NCBI GenBank assembly: GCA_034435435.1
Contig: DAOTXN010000013.1
Coordinates: 1-59,692, forward strand
DNA from: DAOTXN01 sp034435435
GTDB lineage: Bacteria > Chloroflexota > Anaerolineae > S140-20
Reading direction: 5' to 3'
Length of the DNA: 59,692 nucleotides
The notes under the pieces are model-generated. The model searched no databases and had not been told where the DNA came from. It saw only the letters and a list, made by a program, of their open reading frames with translations. The position numbers and the translations under genes were made by a program. Positions 1 through 8,162 of this stretch are shown in pieces. Each line of letters begins with the position of its first letter. The first letter of the stretch is position 1.

Positions 1-155
1 TGATGAACGAGTACGCCGCCACCCCCGAAACCATCCCCGATCCCATCGTCGGCAAGGGCTACTATATCTTCCCCGTCTTGCAATACTTTGACGGCGTGGG
101 CAAGATCATCTACCCGCCCGATTGGGCCGAGCAGGAGCTGACGCCGAAACCATAG
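1..155 (+). CDS. Partial C-terminus of a Liv-type ABC solute-binding protein
   Basis: Open frame running in from the window edge (codons in phase with position 3) and ending in TAG at 153-155. Only about 50 residues are visible, ending in DWAEQELTPKP. The segment has the look of the C-terminal tail of a periplasmic substrate-binding protein of the branched-chain amino acid/amide (Leu/Ile/Val-type) class. That reading rests mainly on position: it lies directly upstream of livG, livF, livH and livM on the same strand, where the binding-protein gene normally sits. The ligand cannot be told from this piece; the neighbouring methyltransferases suggest a methylated amine such as a betaine (inference). 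Confidence 0.6.
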   Translation, partial: MNEYAATPETIPDPIVGKGYYIFPVLQYFDGVGKIIYPPDWAEQELTPKP

Positions 156-169
156 GCCGAGGTCTTGAT

Positions 170-207
170 CAGGTTGAGGTTGAGGGCTGCGCCTCAGCCT
201 CAACCTG
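170..207 (+). repeat. Stem-loop between binding-protein gene and livG
   Basis: A 16-base arm (170-185, CAGGTTGAGGTTGAGG) pairs with 192-207 with one mismatch around a 6-base loop. There is no T-run after it, so it is not a classical terminator. In Liv-type operons such hairpins often protect or process the abundant binding-protein mRNA; here that role is inference. Confidence 0.6.
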
Positions 208-232
208 GCCCAGGAAAGAGGTGTTGTGCGAG

Positions 233-964
233 ATGGCAATACTCGAAACCCGCGAGATCGTGAAAAACTTTGGTGGACTGACCGCGGTGAACCACGTGTC
301 GGTAACGGTCGAAAAAGGGGAAATTTTCGGCTTGATCGGCCCCAACGGCGCGGGCAAGACGACTTTTCTCAACTCCATCGCCGGAACCTATCCCCCCACC
401 AGCGGAACGGCCGTGTTTGCAGGAGAAAACACCACCGGCGCGTCAGCCGACGTAATGTGTCGCAAGGGGATGTCTCGAACCTTTCAAATCCCGCTGCCCT
501 TTCCCAAATTGACGGTTTTGGAGAGCGTGCTGGTCGGCGCGATCTTTGGGGCCAACGCGCGCAGCGCAATAGCTCCGGAGAAACGGGCGCGACAAGCGCT
601 CGAGTTTGTGCAGTTCCCGCTGCCGCTGGACACACCCGCCGAGCGCTTGAACGCCGCACAACTGAAACGCCTCGACCTGGCGCGGGCGCTGGCTTGCGGC
701 CCCAAGCTCTTGCTGCTGGACGAGCTGGCCTCCGGCTTGACCCCCAGTGAATTGGATGACATGATGGCATTGATCCGCGAGATCAGGGACAGAGGCGTCA
801 CGATTATCGTCGTCGAGCACATCATGCGGGTGATCGCGGGGATATGCGATCGGGTCATGGTGATTCACTATGGGACAAAAATCGCCCAAGGCAGCACCAA
901 AGATGTCTTGAACGACCCCCAGGTGATCGAGGCGTATTTAGGAGAGAGCGAAATCGGCCACTAG
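233..964 (+). CDS. livG: ABC transporter ATP-binding protein, LivG type
   Basis: 243 residues, start ATG 233 (MAILETREIV). A longer frame from 122 is open, but it runs through the upstream hairpin and has no family similarity. Cytoplasmic ATPase subunit of a Liv-type importer. Walker A GPNGAGKT lies at residues 36-43 and Walker B is LLLLDE. The C-terminus (VIEAYLGE) is typical of LivG. The ABC signature is odd: LNAAQ where LSGGQ or LSYGQ is expected, so ATPase kinetics could differ from the partner LivF. Second gene of a binding protein-livG-livF-livH-livM set. The substrate is unknown, but the neighbours suggest methylated amines. Confidence 0.9.
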   Translation: MAILETREIVKNFGGLTAVNHVSVTVEKGEIFGLIGPNGAGKTTFLNSIAGTYPPTSGTAVFAGENTTGASADVMCRKGMSRTFQIPLPFPKLTVLESVLVGAIFGANARSAIAPEKRARQALEFVQFPLPLDTPAERLNAAQLKRLDLARALACGPKLLLLDELASGLTPSELDDMMALIREIRDRGVTIIVVEHIMRVIAGICDRVMVIHYGTKIAQGSTKDVLNDPQVIEAYLGESEIGH

Positions 965-969
965 CAGAC

Positions 970-1027
970 GGCGATAGAGACAGGAGATAGAGAATCTCTC
1001 TATCCCTATCTGTCCTCTCTATCTCAA
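970..1027 (+). repeat. GATAGAGA-type intergenic palindrome
   Basis: Purine-rich run of GATAGAGA/GGAGATAGAG units followed by its pyrimidine-rich complement (CTCTCTATC, CTATCTGTCC), giving an imperfect hairpin between livG and livF. Related GAGATAGAG sequence recurs at about 9623-9647 and 12599-12655 in the same array. Confidence 0.65.
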
Positions 1028-1040
1028 CAAGGAGGATGCA

Positions 1041-1745
1041 TTGCTCAAAGTACAGAATCTCGATACCAGTTATGGCTTTCTCCAAATCCTGTGGGATGTG
1101 TCGCTGCATGTGGCAGAAGGGGAATTTGTGGGGCTGATCGGTCCCAATGGTGCAGGCAAGACGACGACGTTGCGGACGATTGCCGGACTGCTCGCTCCCA
1201 AAAACGGCCAGGTGTTGTTCAAGGGCCAACCCATCGGCGGCCTGCCGGCCTACAAGGTCAGCCGCATGGGCATCAGCTACGTTTCTGAGGCTCTAAACCT
1301 GTTCACTGATATGTCCGTGCGGGAGAACCTACTCCTGGGCGCTTATTCGGTCAGGGACAAACAAAAGCAACTGGATTCTCTCGACTTTGTCTATTCCCTC
1401 TTCCCCCGTCTCAAAGAGCGCGAGAGCCAGTTGGCCGGCACAATGAGCGGCGGCGAACGCAAGATGCTAGCCATTGCGCGAGGCATGATGTCGAACCCAC
1501 AACTCCTGTTGGTGGATGAACCCTCCTTGGGTCTGGCGCCGCACCTGGTCACTGACGTGTTCAATTCACTGCAAAAACTCCGCGCGAGCGGCGTAACGGT
1601 GTTATTGGTCGAACAACGTGTGAACGCCACGCTCCAGATTTCGGACCGGGCTTATGTGTTGGAACATGGCCGGGTAGCTATGGAAGGTCCCAGCAACGAG
1701 CTCAAGACGAACGAACACATCAAAGCGGCCTATTTGGGCATTTGA
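1041..1745 (+). CDS. livF: ABC transporter ATP-binding protein, LivF type
   Basis: 234 residues. TTG start at 1041, preceded by GGAGG at 1031-1035. Second ATPase subunit of the Liv-type importer. Walker A GPNGAGKT is at residues 34-41, the signature is MSGGERKMLAIARG, Walker B is LLLVDEPSLGLAP, and the family-typical end is AYLGI. Length is normal for LivF. Unlike the neighbouring LivG it has a canonical signature motif. It forms an operon with livG, livH and livM and is separated from livG by a 76-base gap holding a palindrome. Confidence 0.9.
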   Translation: MLKVQNLDTSYGFLQILWDVSLHVAEGEFVGLIGPNGAGKTTTLRTIAGLLAPKNGQVLFKGQPIGGLPAYKVSRMGISYVSEALNLFTDMSVRENLLLGAYSVRDKQKQLDSLDFVYSLFPRLKERESQLAGTMSGGERKMLAIARGMMSNPQLLLVDEPSLGLAPHLVTDVFNSLQKLRASGVTVLLVEQRVNATLQISDRAYVLEHGRVAMEGPSNELKTNEHIKAAYLGI

Positions 1746-1770
1746 TGTCCAGGGTTTGGGGAGGAAAGCT

Positions 1771-2811
1771 ATGCAAGCAACACTGTCCGTCCGTCATTCA
1801 ATCGTAGCCAAAATCACCAGAAACAAGCCCGCCTCGGCCGTGATCGGGGGTTCGTTGGTGCTGGCGGTGGTGATCTGGAGGGCAAGCGGACCGTCCCAGA
1901 TCGTCAACACTGTCGTGACCGGCGGCATGTGGGCGTTGTTGGCGGTGGGATTGGCGCTGGTCTTTGGCGTGATGAACATCCCCCACTTTGCCCACGGCGA
2001 GTCGTTCATGGTGGGCGCGTATGTCGCATACGCGGTGTTCAACCCCATCCAAAAGAACCTGAAAGAAAACCCGAACGGATTCCTCAGCGCCGTGGCGCCC
2101 TTTGCCGGCTTTGCGGCTGCGTTCCTGGTTGGTCTGGTCTTGGGTGTGATCGTCGAGCGGCTTATCTTTTACCAACTGCGCAAGCGCACCAAGTCTGGCT
2201 GGGTGATGAACGCCTTTTTGCTCACGGTGGGCCTCTCGTTTGTGATGACCAACGGCACGACGCTGACCATCGGTCCCAACTTTCGGGGCATCCCCCGCTA
2301 CTGGGATACAAAACCGTTGGAATTTCTGGGCGTGCGCCTCACAGTCGACCGGATCGTCGCTTTTGTCATCGCGGTGGTCACGATCACCCTCCTGTGGCTC
2401 TTTTTGCGCAACACTCGCACCGGGCGGGCCATCCGGGCCGTCTCGCAGGACGAAACGGGCGCCCAATTGGTGGGCATCAATCTCAATTTTATCCACGCCC
2501 TGACCTTTTCGCTCGCCACGGCGACGGCCGCGCTGGCCGGGGCCTGTCTGTTGTTCCTGTTCCAGGCCTACCCCACAGTGGGACTAAAGCCGCTCTACTT
2601 TGCCTGGTACGTGGTGATGCTGGCCGGTCTGGGCAACGTGGCCGGGGCCATCGTGGGCGGCTTTATCGTGGCCGTGCTCCAAACGGCCACCCAGCAGTTC
2701 GTCGGTATTGCCTGGGAAGACGTGATTCCCACCGCCGTGATGATCCTGGTGCTCATCATCGTGCCCTCTGGCATCTTTGGCTCTGAGGTCAAGGGCGTCC
2801 AAGAACAATAA
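1771..2811 (+). CDS. livH: ABC transporter permease, LivH type
   Basis: 346 residues from ATG 1771, with a GGGAGG ribosome site about 7 bases before it; an in-frame TTG at 1756 lies upstream of that site and is not preferred. Polytopic inner-membrane permease. The N-terminal GMWALLAVGLALVFGVMNIP and the later MLAGLGNVAGAIVGG segment are characteristic of LivH proteins. About eight hydrophobic segments are visible. It is slightly longer than the usual 290-310 residues because of an N-terminal extension and a loop near residues 90-100 (KNLKENPNG). Partner of LivM in the membrane channel. Confidence 0.9.
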   Translation: MQATLSVRHSIVAKITRNKPASAVIGGSLVLAVVIWRASGPSQIVNTVVTGGMWALLAVGLALVFGVMNIPHFAHGESFMVGAYVAYAVFNPIQKNLKENPNGFLSAVAPFAGFAAAFLVGLVLGVIVERLIFYQLRKRTKSGWVMNAFLLTVGLSFVMTNGTTLTIGPNFRGIPRYWDTKPLEFLGVRLTVDRIVAFVIAVVTITLLWLFLRNTRTGRAIRAVSQDETGAQLVGINLNFIHALTFSLATATAALAGACLLFLFQAYPTVGLKPLYFAWYVVMLAGLGNVAGAIVGGFIVAVLQTATQQFVGIAWEDVIPTAVMILVLIIVPSGIFGSEVKGVQEQ

Positions 2812-2825
2812 GGGAGGATACAACG

Positions 2826-3866
2826 GTGCGAGACGTAGCAAAAGAACCCAAGAGCACGTTTAACCTGTGGGACAGCATCACGGCCGGGTTGGGGCGCGTC
2901 GGATTTACGCCGTTAGGATTGGTCCTGCTGATCGTCGTGGCGATCTTGCCCTTCATGCCCTACTTTAAGCAGGAGCACATCATTCGCTGGCTCATTATGG
3001 GCGCATTCCTGGCCGCCCAATCCGCCGCGTTTGACTTTACGGCGGGTTACATCAACGTGGTGAACTTTGGTTTTGCCGCCATTCTGGGCTTGGGCGCTTA
3101 TACGTCGGCCGTACTGGCCAACACGTCGCCGTTTCTCATCGTCCGGCTGGGCATTCCCCCATGGATTGGCATATTCATCGGGGCCGCCGTGGCCGGGGCG
3201 GTCGGGCTGGGCCTGGGAGTTTTGACGCTGCGCTTGCGGGGTATCTTTGCCGCGGTGATGGCCTGGTTCGTAGGCATCGCGCTCATGGGACTGGTGCGTA
3301 ACTGGACCAAACTGACCCGAGGTCCGTTAGGATTGCACCCCCACACTCTTTTGGAGACCACCAAGAATTTGCCTTACTTTTACGTCATCCTGGCGATGAT
3401 GTTGGTCATCTATGTCGCGCTGCGCCTGGTCACGCGCTCCCGCTTGGGCCTGGCCTTCCGAGCCATCGGCCAGAACATCGACGCCGCCCGCGCTTCGGGC
3501 ATCAATCCCACCAAGTATCGCGTGCTCAACTTTGCGCTCTCGTGCATGTTTGCGGGATGGCTGGGCGGGTTTTACGCCCATTTCTTTGGCTCGCTGACCC
3601 CCCAAACGCTCATGCACACCTCCAAGACGGTGGAGGTGTTGGCCATCGCCTACATCGGCGGGCGTGGCAGCCTGTGGGGCGGGATGGTGGTGGCGTTTCC
3701 GTTTGTATTCTTTATCGAGACACTGCGCACAAACTTTGAGAAACTGCCCGGCCTGCACCTGGTCGTTTATGGAGTGTTAATGATCCTGGTCATGATCTAT
3801 TATCCCGATGGCCTGGCGGGGCTGTATCGCTGGGCAAAAGAAAAGATCCAATCTCTACGTGCGTGA
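2826..3866 (+). CDS. livM: ABC transporter permease, LivM type
   Basis: 346 residues, GTG start at 2826 after an AGGGAGGAT ribosome site. Second membrane permease of the importer. LivM-type signatures are present: NVVNFGFAAILGLGAYTSA, TLRLRGIFAAVMA and AYIGGRGSLWGGMVVAF. About ten membrane segments. It starts 14 bases after livH stops, so the two are co-transcribed. It ends 73 bases before the FAD oxidoreductase gene, across a small repeat. Confidence 0.9.
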   Translation: MRDVAKEPKSTFNLWDSITAGLGRVGFTPLGLVLLIVVAILPFMPYFKQEHIIRWLIMGAFLAAQSAAFDFTAGYINVVNFGFAAILGLGAYTSAVLANTSPFLIVRLGIPPWIGIFIGAAVAGAVGLGLGVLTLRLRGIFAAVMAWFVGIALMGLVRNWTKLTRGPLGLHPHTLLETTKNLPYFYVILAMMLVIYVALRLVTRSRLGLAFRAIGQNIDAARASGINPTKYRVLNFALSCMFAGWLGGFYAHFFGSLTPQTLMHTSKTVEVLAIAYIGGRGSLWGGMVVAFPFVFFIETLRTNFEKLPGLHLVVYGVLMILVMIYYPDGLAGLYRWAKEKIQSLRA

Positions 3867-3868
3867 TT

Positions 3869-3930
3869 TTGGACACCGATTCCCACAGATCGAAAAATCA
3901 GCGTTCACCTGTGTTCATCTGTGTCCCTCA
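3869..3930 (+). repeat. Degenerate CACAGATG/CATCTGTG palindrome
   Basis: Contains CCCACAGATCG and the opposite arm GTGTTCATCTGTGTCC. The same family is more complete at 37074-37140 and related to 24249-24303. It fills the livM/oxidoreductase gap. Confidence 0.6.
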
Positions 3931-3939
3931 ACGAGGTCT

Positions 3940-5148
3940 ATGGGCAGAATTTTCGTCCCGAACGAGGAAACATTTCCCACAACCGCCGACGCCATCGTCA
4001 TCGGCGGGGGCATCGTGGGCGTGGCGACGGCATTCTGGCTCTCGCGGGCCGGACTGGATACCGTGCTGCTGGAGATGCGCGACGGACTCTCTACTCTGAC
4101 CACACCCCAATCCATCGAGTGCTTTCGCGCCCAATTCACCGAGCCGGCTATGGCGCAGCTCGCCATCCCCAGCATCGAGATATACGAAAATTTTGCCGAG
4201 GTGATCGGCATCCCCGGCCACGACATCTCGCTGGTGCACGCCGGTTACCTGTTCGCTGCCGACGACCCGGCCATGGTGGACCAACTCAAGGCGGCGGTCG
4301 AAAAACATCACCGCCTGGGCGTGACCGATTCCGAATTTCTCAGCGGCAACGAGGCGCGCGCCCGCTTCCCGTGGGTCTCGGACACGGTCGTTGCGGCCAC
4401 CTTTCGCCAGCGTGACGGGCGACTCTCGTCTCACGAGGCCACGCAGGGCTTTGCCAAAGGCAGCCACGCCCAATTTTTGCTGCGCACCCGCGCTGCCGGC
4501 ATCACGTGCGACGCGCAGGGCGTATCGGGCGTCGAGACGCCGCGCGGGACCATCGCCACGCGGGTGGTCGTCAACGCCGCCGGGCCTTTTGCCCGAGTCG
4601 TAGGCCACATGGCCGGTCTCGACCTGCCGCTGGAGCCGGTGCGCCGCCAAAAAGTGTTCGTCGCCTCCGACCGCGTCCCGCAGGACGGCCCGCTGGCCAT
4701 CGACCTGGTGCGCGACGTCTACTGGCGGCCCGAGGTGGGCGGCGCGTACATCGCTTGGGTGGACCCCGACGAGCCGGTGAGCGAGCCGTCCGAAGAATTG
4801 CCCACTGACCCGTATTTCGCGGCGGTCGTGCTGGACAAGCTGGCGCACCTGTTCCCGTTCTGGAAGGAAATCGCCGCCGGCCTCAAGCGCCCGGACATCG
4901 TCGCCAGCGCCGGGCAATATGTCTACACGCCCGACGAGCAGCCGCTTATCGGCCCTGTGCCTGAGTTGCCCGGCTTTTATCTCAACTGCGGCTACTGGGC
5001 CGGGGTGATGCTCTCGCCCGCAGCGGGCCGGCGCGTGGCCGACCTGGTGACCGGGGCGATGGATCCACAAGACAATCCCCTGCGCCCCACGCGCTACGCA
5101 GAAGGGATCGTGTTTGAGGGCGACAGCTTTCTACGCGGCCGACGTTAG
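3940..5148 (+). CDS. FAD-dependent oxidoreductase, sarcosine oxidase beta/DAO family
   Basis: 402 residues from ATG 3940; the longer frame upstream reads through a repeat and is rejected. An N-terminal dinucleotide-binding motif AIVIGGGIVGVATAFWLSR binds FAD. A C-terminal GFYLNCGYWAGVMLSPAAG block resembles the end of the DAO fold (usual form: CGFSGHGFMHSPA). Members oxidise N-methylated or cyclic amino acids such as sarcosine, dimethylglycine or proline. Its position between the importer and the first MttB gene suggests it finishes a product of demethylation (inference). The substrate cannot be fixed from sequence alone. Confidence 0.8.
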   Translation: MGRIFVPNEETFPTTADAIVIGGGIVGVATAFWLSRAGLDTVLLEMRDGLSTLTTPQSIECFRAQFTEPAMAQLAIPSIEIYENFAEVIGIPGHDISLVHAGYLFAADDPAMVDQLKAAVEKHHRLGVTDSEFLSGNEARARFPWVSDTVVAATFRQRDGRLSSHEATQGFAKGSHAQFLLRTRAAGITCDAQGVSGVETPRGTIATRVVVNAAGPFARVVGHMAGLDLPLEPVRRQKVFVASDRVPQDGPLAIDLVRDVYWRPEVGGAYIAWVDPDEPVSEPSEELPTDPYFAAVVLDKLAHLFPFWKEIAAGLKRPDIVASAGQYVYTPDEQPLIGPVPELPGFYLNCGYWAGVMLSPAAGRRVADLVTGAMDPQDNPLRPTRYAEGIVFEGDSFLRGRR

Positions 5149-5164
5149 TTATCTTGGCCGCTCG

Positions 5165-5230
5165 CGTCGGATTTGGCAATCCGACGCCGGGTCAGATGGA
5201 TGTGAGGTAGACGCGGATTTGACAATCCGC
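5165..5230 (+). repeat. Two CGGATT-loop-AATCCG hairpins in tandem
   Basis: Perfect 9-bp stem CGTCGGATT/AATCCGACG (5165-5173 with 5178-5186), then a second 7-bp stem GCGGATT/AATCCGC (5213-5219 with 5224-5230), both with 4-base loops. They lie just upstream of the first MttB gene. Confidence 0.7.
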
Positions 5231-5252
5231 TCTGAGCAAAAGGAGTAATTCC

Positions 5253-6647
5253 TTGCTGACCAAAAGCGACATCGAACAAGTTCACAACACCAGTATGAGA
5301 TTACTCGCGCACGTCGGCGTCCTGTTTCCCAGCGCCGAGGCCCTCGCCATCTTTGCGAAACACGGCGTCAAGACCGACGGTCAAAAGGTGTTTCTGACCG
5401 AAGCGCAAGTGATGCAGGCCGTCAACGCGGCGCCCGATCAGTTCACCATTCACGCCCGCAACCCGCAGCGCAGCGTGAGGGTGGGCGAAGGCGAGCCGGT
5501 TTTCGCACCAGGCTACGGCGCGCCGGTCCTGGCCGACCCCGACGAAGGCAAACGCACGCCGACGCTGCAAGACTATCACAATCTGGTCAAGCTGGCCCAC
5601 GCCCTGCCCAACCAGGACATGAGCGGGCACTTGCTGGTCGAGCCGGGCGACCGGGACGCCGCGACGGTCCATCTTCACATGCTGCATGCCCACATGGTCC
5701 ACTCGGACAAGCCCTTCATCGGCAGCGTGGCGGGTAAAGCGGGCGCCCGTCACACCATGGATATGGCCGCCATCTTGTTTGGCGGAGAAATCACAACCCA
5801 GGCGCTCACGCTGGGGTTGATCAATCCCCTCAGCCCGCTGGGCTACAGCGGCGAGATGGTCGCCGCATTGATGGAATACGCCCGTTGCCGCCAACCCATC
5901 GTCCTGGCGACGCTTTCGATGGCCGGCTCTACGGGTCCCATCACGCTGGCGGGCGTGTTGGCCCACCAGACCGCCGAGCTGCTGGCGGGCGTCACGTTGG
6001 CCCAACTGATCAGTCCCGGCGCGCCCGTCATCCTGGGATCGACCTCCACCAACCTGGACATGAAGACCGGCGCTCTGGCTATCGGCAGCCCAGAGCTTTC
6101 CATGATGATCGCCGCCCACGCCGACCTATGCCGCTTTTATGGATTGCCTTCGCGGGGCGGCGGCGCGCTCACCGACGCCCACAGCCCCGACGCGCAGGCC
6201 GGTTACGAGTCTATGATGAGCCTCTTGACTACCGTCAACAGCGGGATAGACCTGGTCATCCACGCCGGGGGCATCCTCAGCTCGTATCTGGCCTTTTCTT
6301 ACGAAAAGTTTGTCATCGACGACGAGATGTGCGGCATGGTGCGGCGCTTTAAACGGGGCATCCGTGTGGACAATGAGACGCTGGCCTACGACGTGATCGC
6401 CCGCGTGGGCCCTGGCGGTAACTATTTGATGGAGCCGCACACGCTCAGGCGTTGCCGGACCGAGTTTTACCAGCCGGCCATCTCTAGCCGGGAAGGAATT
6501 GAAAGTTGGATGGCGGCCGGCCGGCCTGACGCCGTGTCTCGCGCCCGCCGGCGCTGGCAAAAGCTTGTCGCCGAGCACGAGGACCCGGCGTTGGACGAGA
6601 CGACAACCCGACAGTTACAGGCTTACGTGGACGAACATGCGAGCTAG
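5253..6647 (+). CDS. MttB-superfamily corrinoid methyltransferase (group B)
   Basis: 464 residues, TTG start at 5253 with AGGAG 7 bases upstream. Member of the trimethylamine methyltransferase (MttB) superfamily, TIM-barrel enzymes that move a methyl group from a methylated amine to a cognate corrinoid protein. The gene has no internal amber codon, so it is a non-pyrrolysine type like MtgB. It shares with the gene at 44346-45884 the motif PDAQAGYES and the VIHAGG region, where the other four paralogues have GC(S/T)D-K plus HD-G. These two therefore form a separate group here. Six paralogues in one window suggest different substrates. Confidence 0.88.
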   Translation: MLTKSDIEQVHNTSMRLLAHVGVLFPSAEALAIFAKHGVKTDGQKVFLTEAQVMQAVNAAPDQFTIHARNPQRSVRVGEGEPVFAPGYGAPVLADPDEGKRTPTLQDYHNLVKLAHALPNQDMSGHLLVEPGDRDAATVHLHMLHAHMVHSDKPFIGSVAGKAGARHTMDMAAILFGGEITTQALTLGLINPLSPLGYSGEMVAALMEYARCRQPIVLATLSMAGSTGPITLAGVLAHQTAELLAGVTLAQLISPGAPVILGSTSTNLDMKTGALAIGSPELSMMIAAHADLCRFYGLPSRGGGALTDAHSPDAQAGYESMMSLLTTVNSGIDLVIHAGGILSSYLAFSYEKFVIDDEMCGMVRRFKRGIRVDNETLAYDVIARVGPGGNYLMEPHTLRRCRTEFYQPAISSREGIESWMAAGRPDAVSRARRRWQKLVAEHEDPALDETTTRQLQAYVDEHAS

Positions 6648-6664
6648 CAGATTGTCGGAGAGAG

Positions 6665-6732
6665 AGCTTGTGGGGCGGCTTTCCATAGCCGCCACCCTAT
6701 GTCGGCAGGTATGGAAACCTGCCCCACAAGCT
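6665..6732 (+). repeat. Cruciform-like repeat upstream of the CBS-ACT gene
   Basis: Outer 12-bp perfect stem AGCTTGTGGGGC (6665-6676) with GCCCCACAAGCT (6721-6732). Inside are two smaller hairpins, GCGGCT/AGCCGC and CAGGT/ACCTG. This is a compact three-armed structure with no T-run. Confidence 0.7.
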
Positions 6733-6755
6733 GAAAGCAGTCAAGGAGAAGAAAA

Positions 6756-7400
6756 ATGCTCGTCGGCAAGAGAATGACCAAAAATCCCATCACTATCACG
6801 CCCGACATCTCCATCGCGGAGGCCATGGAGCGCATGAAACGGGAAAAGGTACGCCGCTTTCCGGTGTCGGACAAAAAAGGCAAGCTGGTCGGCATCGTGG
6901 CCTACGACGACCTGCTGCACGCCTCGCCATCCTCGGTCACGTCGCTCAGTATATGGGAAGTGAGCTATCTGCTGTCGCAGGTAAAAGTCGCCGAGGTGAT
7001 GACCAAAAAAGTGATTACTGTCACCGAAGAGGCCACACTGGAAGAGGCCGCCCGCCTCATGGTAGACAACAAGATCGGCGGCCTGCCGGTGATGCGCGGC
7101 GACGTGGTGGTGGGCATCATCACCGAGTCAGACCTGTTCAAGGTGTTCTTGGAGCTATTGGGCGCCCGCGACAAAGGCATTCGCTTGACCGTGCTGGCGC
7201 CCTATTTCAAAGGTTCGTTGGCTCAAATCAGCTCGGCCATCACCAATCGGGGCGGGCTGATCCTGGCCTTGAACACGTTCCTGGGCGAGGATCCCACCAA
7301 CTGGGGCTGCCATCTCAAGGTCGCCGACATTTCCAAAGACGAGCTGCTGGAAATCATCAAGCCGCTCGTCGTAGAAATCATAGATGTGCGGGAAGTATAG
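6756..7400 (+). CDS. CBS-CBS-ACT domain protein, AcuB-like
   Basis: 214 residues, ATG 6756 after AAGGAGAAG. Two CBS domains are visible (about residues 1-60, RMTKNPITITPD; and about 75-135, VMTKKVITVTEEATLEEAA), followed by a C-terminal ACT-like segment (about 140-212, IRLTVLAPYFKGSLAQISSA). CBS pairs bind adenosyl ligands such as AMP, ATP or SAM; ACT domains bind small metabolites. It sits between an MttB gene and a corrinoid gene in the same orientation, which suggests sensing of energy or SAM state for the methyl-transfer system (inference). A shorter CBS gene precedes the MttB gene of the second cluster. Confidence 0.82.
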   Translation: MLVGKRMTKNPITITPDISIAEAMERMKREKVRRFPVSDKKGKLVGIVAYDDLLHASPSSVTSLSIWEVSYLLSQVKVAEVMTKKVITVTEEATLEEAARLMVDNKIGGLPVMRGDVVVGIITESDLFKVFLELLGARDKGIRLTVLAPYFKGSLAQISSAITNRGGLILALNTFLGEDPTNWGCHLKVADISKDELLEIIKPLVVEIIDVREV

Positions 7401-7405
7401 CCATC

Positions 7406-7438
7406 ACCTTCCTGAAAGCTCCCAGCTTCCAAGAAGGT
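7406..7438 (+). repeat. Imperfect hairpin before corrinoid gene
   Basis: ACCTTCCTGAAAGCT (7406-7420) pairs with AGCTTCCAAGAAGGT (7424-7438), 12 of 15 positions, around CCC. It occupies the 65-base gap between the CBS-ACT and corrinoid genes. Confidence 0.6.
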
Positions 7439-7465
7439 CCAATCTACATTTAGGAGGGTAAATAA

Positions 7466-8104
7466 ATGAGTAAAATCTTGGAACAAATCTCTACTGCCGT
7501 CATCGAAGGCAATCTGGACGAGGTCGTTGGCCTGACCGAGGATGCGTTGGACGAAGGCCTGAGCGCCCAGGAAATCCTGGACAATGGCTTGATGGCCGGT
7601 ATGGATTACGTAGGCGTGGAGTTCAAGGCGGGCAACATGTTTGTGCCCGAGGTGCTGCGCTCGGCCCGCGCCATGCAGAACGCGATGGACGTTCTCAAGC
7701 CGCTGCTGGCCGAGGCTGGGGCCAAGATGACCGGCAAGATTGTGCTGGGCACGGTCAAAGGCGACCTGCACGACATCGGCAAAAACCTGGTCGGGATGAT
7801 GTGCGAAGGGGCCGGTTTTGAAGTCAAGGACCTGGGCAAGGACATCGCCCCGGACGCCTTTGTGCAAGCCGTCAAAGAATTCGAGCCGGATGTGTTGGGC
7901 ATGTCGGCCCTGCTGACCACCACTATGCGCTCAATGGAGCACACCATCAAGGCATTGGAAGAGGCTGGCCTGCGCGACAAGGTCAAGGTTATGATCGGCG
8001 GCGCGCCCGTGACGCAGGCCTTTGCCAATCAAATCGGCGCCGATGGCTATGCCTCCAACGCCGCCTCTGCCGCCGAGCTGGCCAAATCGTTCGTCAAAAT
8101 CTAG
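7466..8104 (+). CDS. Methylamine-type corrinoid protein (MttC/MtgC-like)
   Basis: 212 residues, ATG 7466 after GGAGGGTAAATA. Small methyl-carrier protein. An N-terminal helical cap (about 1-88) precedes a Rossmann-like B12 domain with the cobalt-ligand motif DLHDIG, His at residue 102. Downstream are MSALLTTTM and GGAPV, which cradle the nucleotide tail. It accepts a methyl group from an MttB-type enzyme and donates it to a MeTr. It lies between two MttB genes, and a near-copy follows at 9654, so the two may serve different methyltransferases. Confidence 0.93.
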   Translation: MSKILEQISTAVIEGNLDEVVGLTEDALDEGLSAQEILDNGLMAGMDYVGVEFKAGNMFVPEVLRSARAMQNAMDVLKPLLAEAGAKMTGKIVLGTVKGDLHDIGKNLVGMMCEGAGFEVKDLGKDIAPDAFVQAVKEFEPDVLGMSALLTTTMRSMEHTIKALEEAGLRDKVKVMIGGAPVTQAFANQIGADGYASNAASAAELAKSFVKI

Positions 8105-8137
8105 AGACCTGCCAGGCTTTGAAAACCTGGCAGGTCT
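8105..8137 (+). repeat. Perfect 12-bp hairpin between corrinoid and MttB genes
   Basis: AGACCTGCCAGG (8105-8116) and CCTGGCAGGTCT (8126-8137) pair perfectly around a 9-base A-rich loop, immediately after the corrinoid stop codon. There is no T-run. It could stabilise the upstream message or partly terminate transcription. Confidence 0.75.
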
Positions 8138-8162
8138 GGTTGAAAGAAGGGAGGACCTCTAA

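Noticed and set aside
122..232. Longer start for livG
   Set aside because: The extra 37 codons cross the hairpin at 170-207 and resemble no LivG N-terminus; ATG 233 begins the family match.
3808..3939. Longer N-terminus for the FAD oxidoreductase
   Set aside because: The frame reads through livM's end and a palindrome; the FAD motif is properly spaced from ATG 3940.
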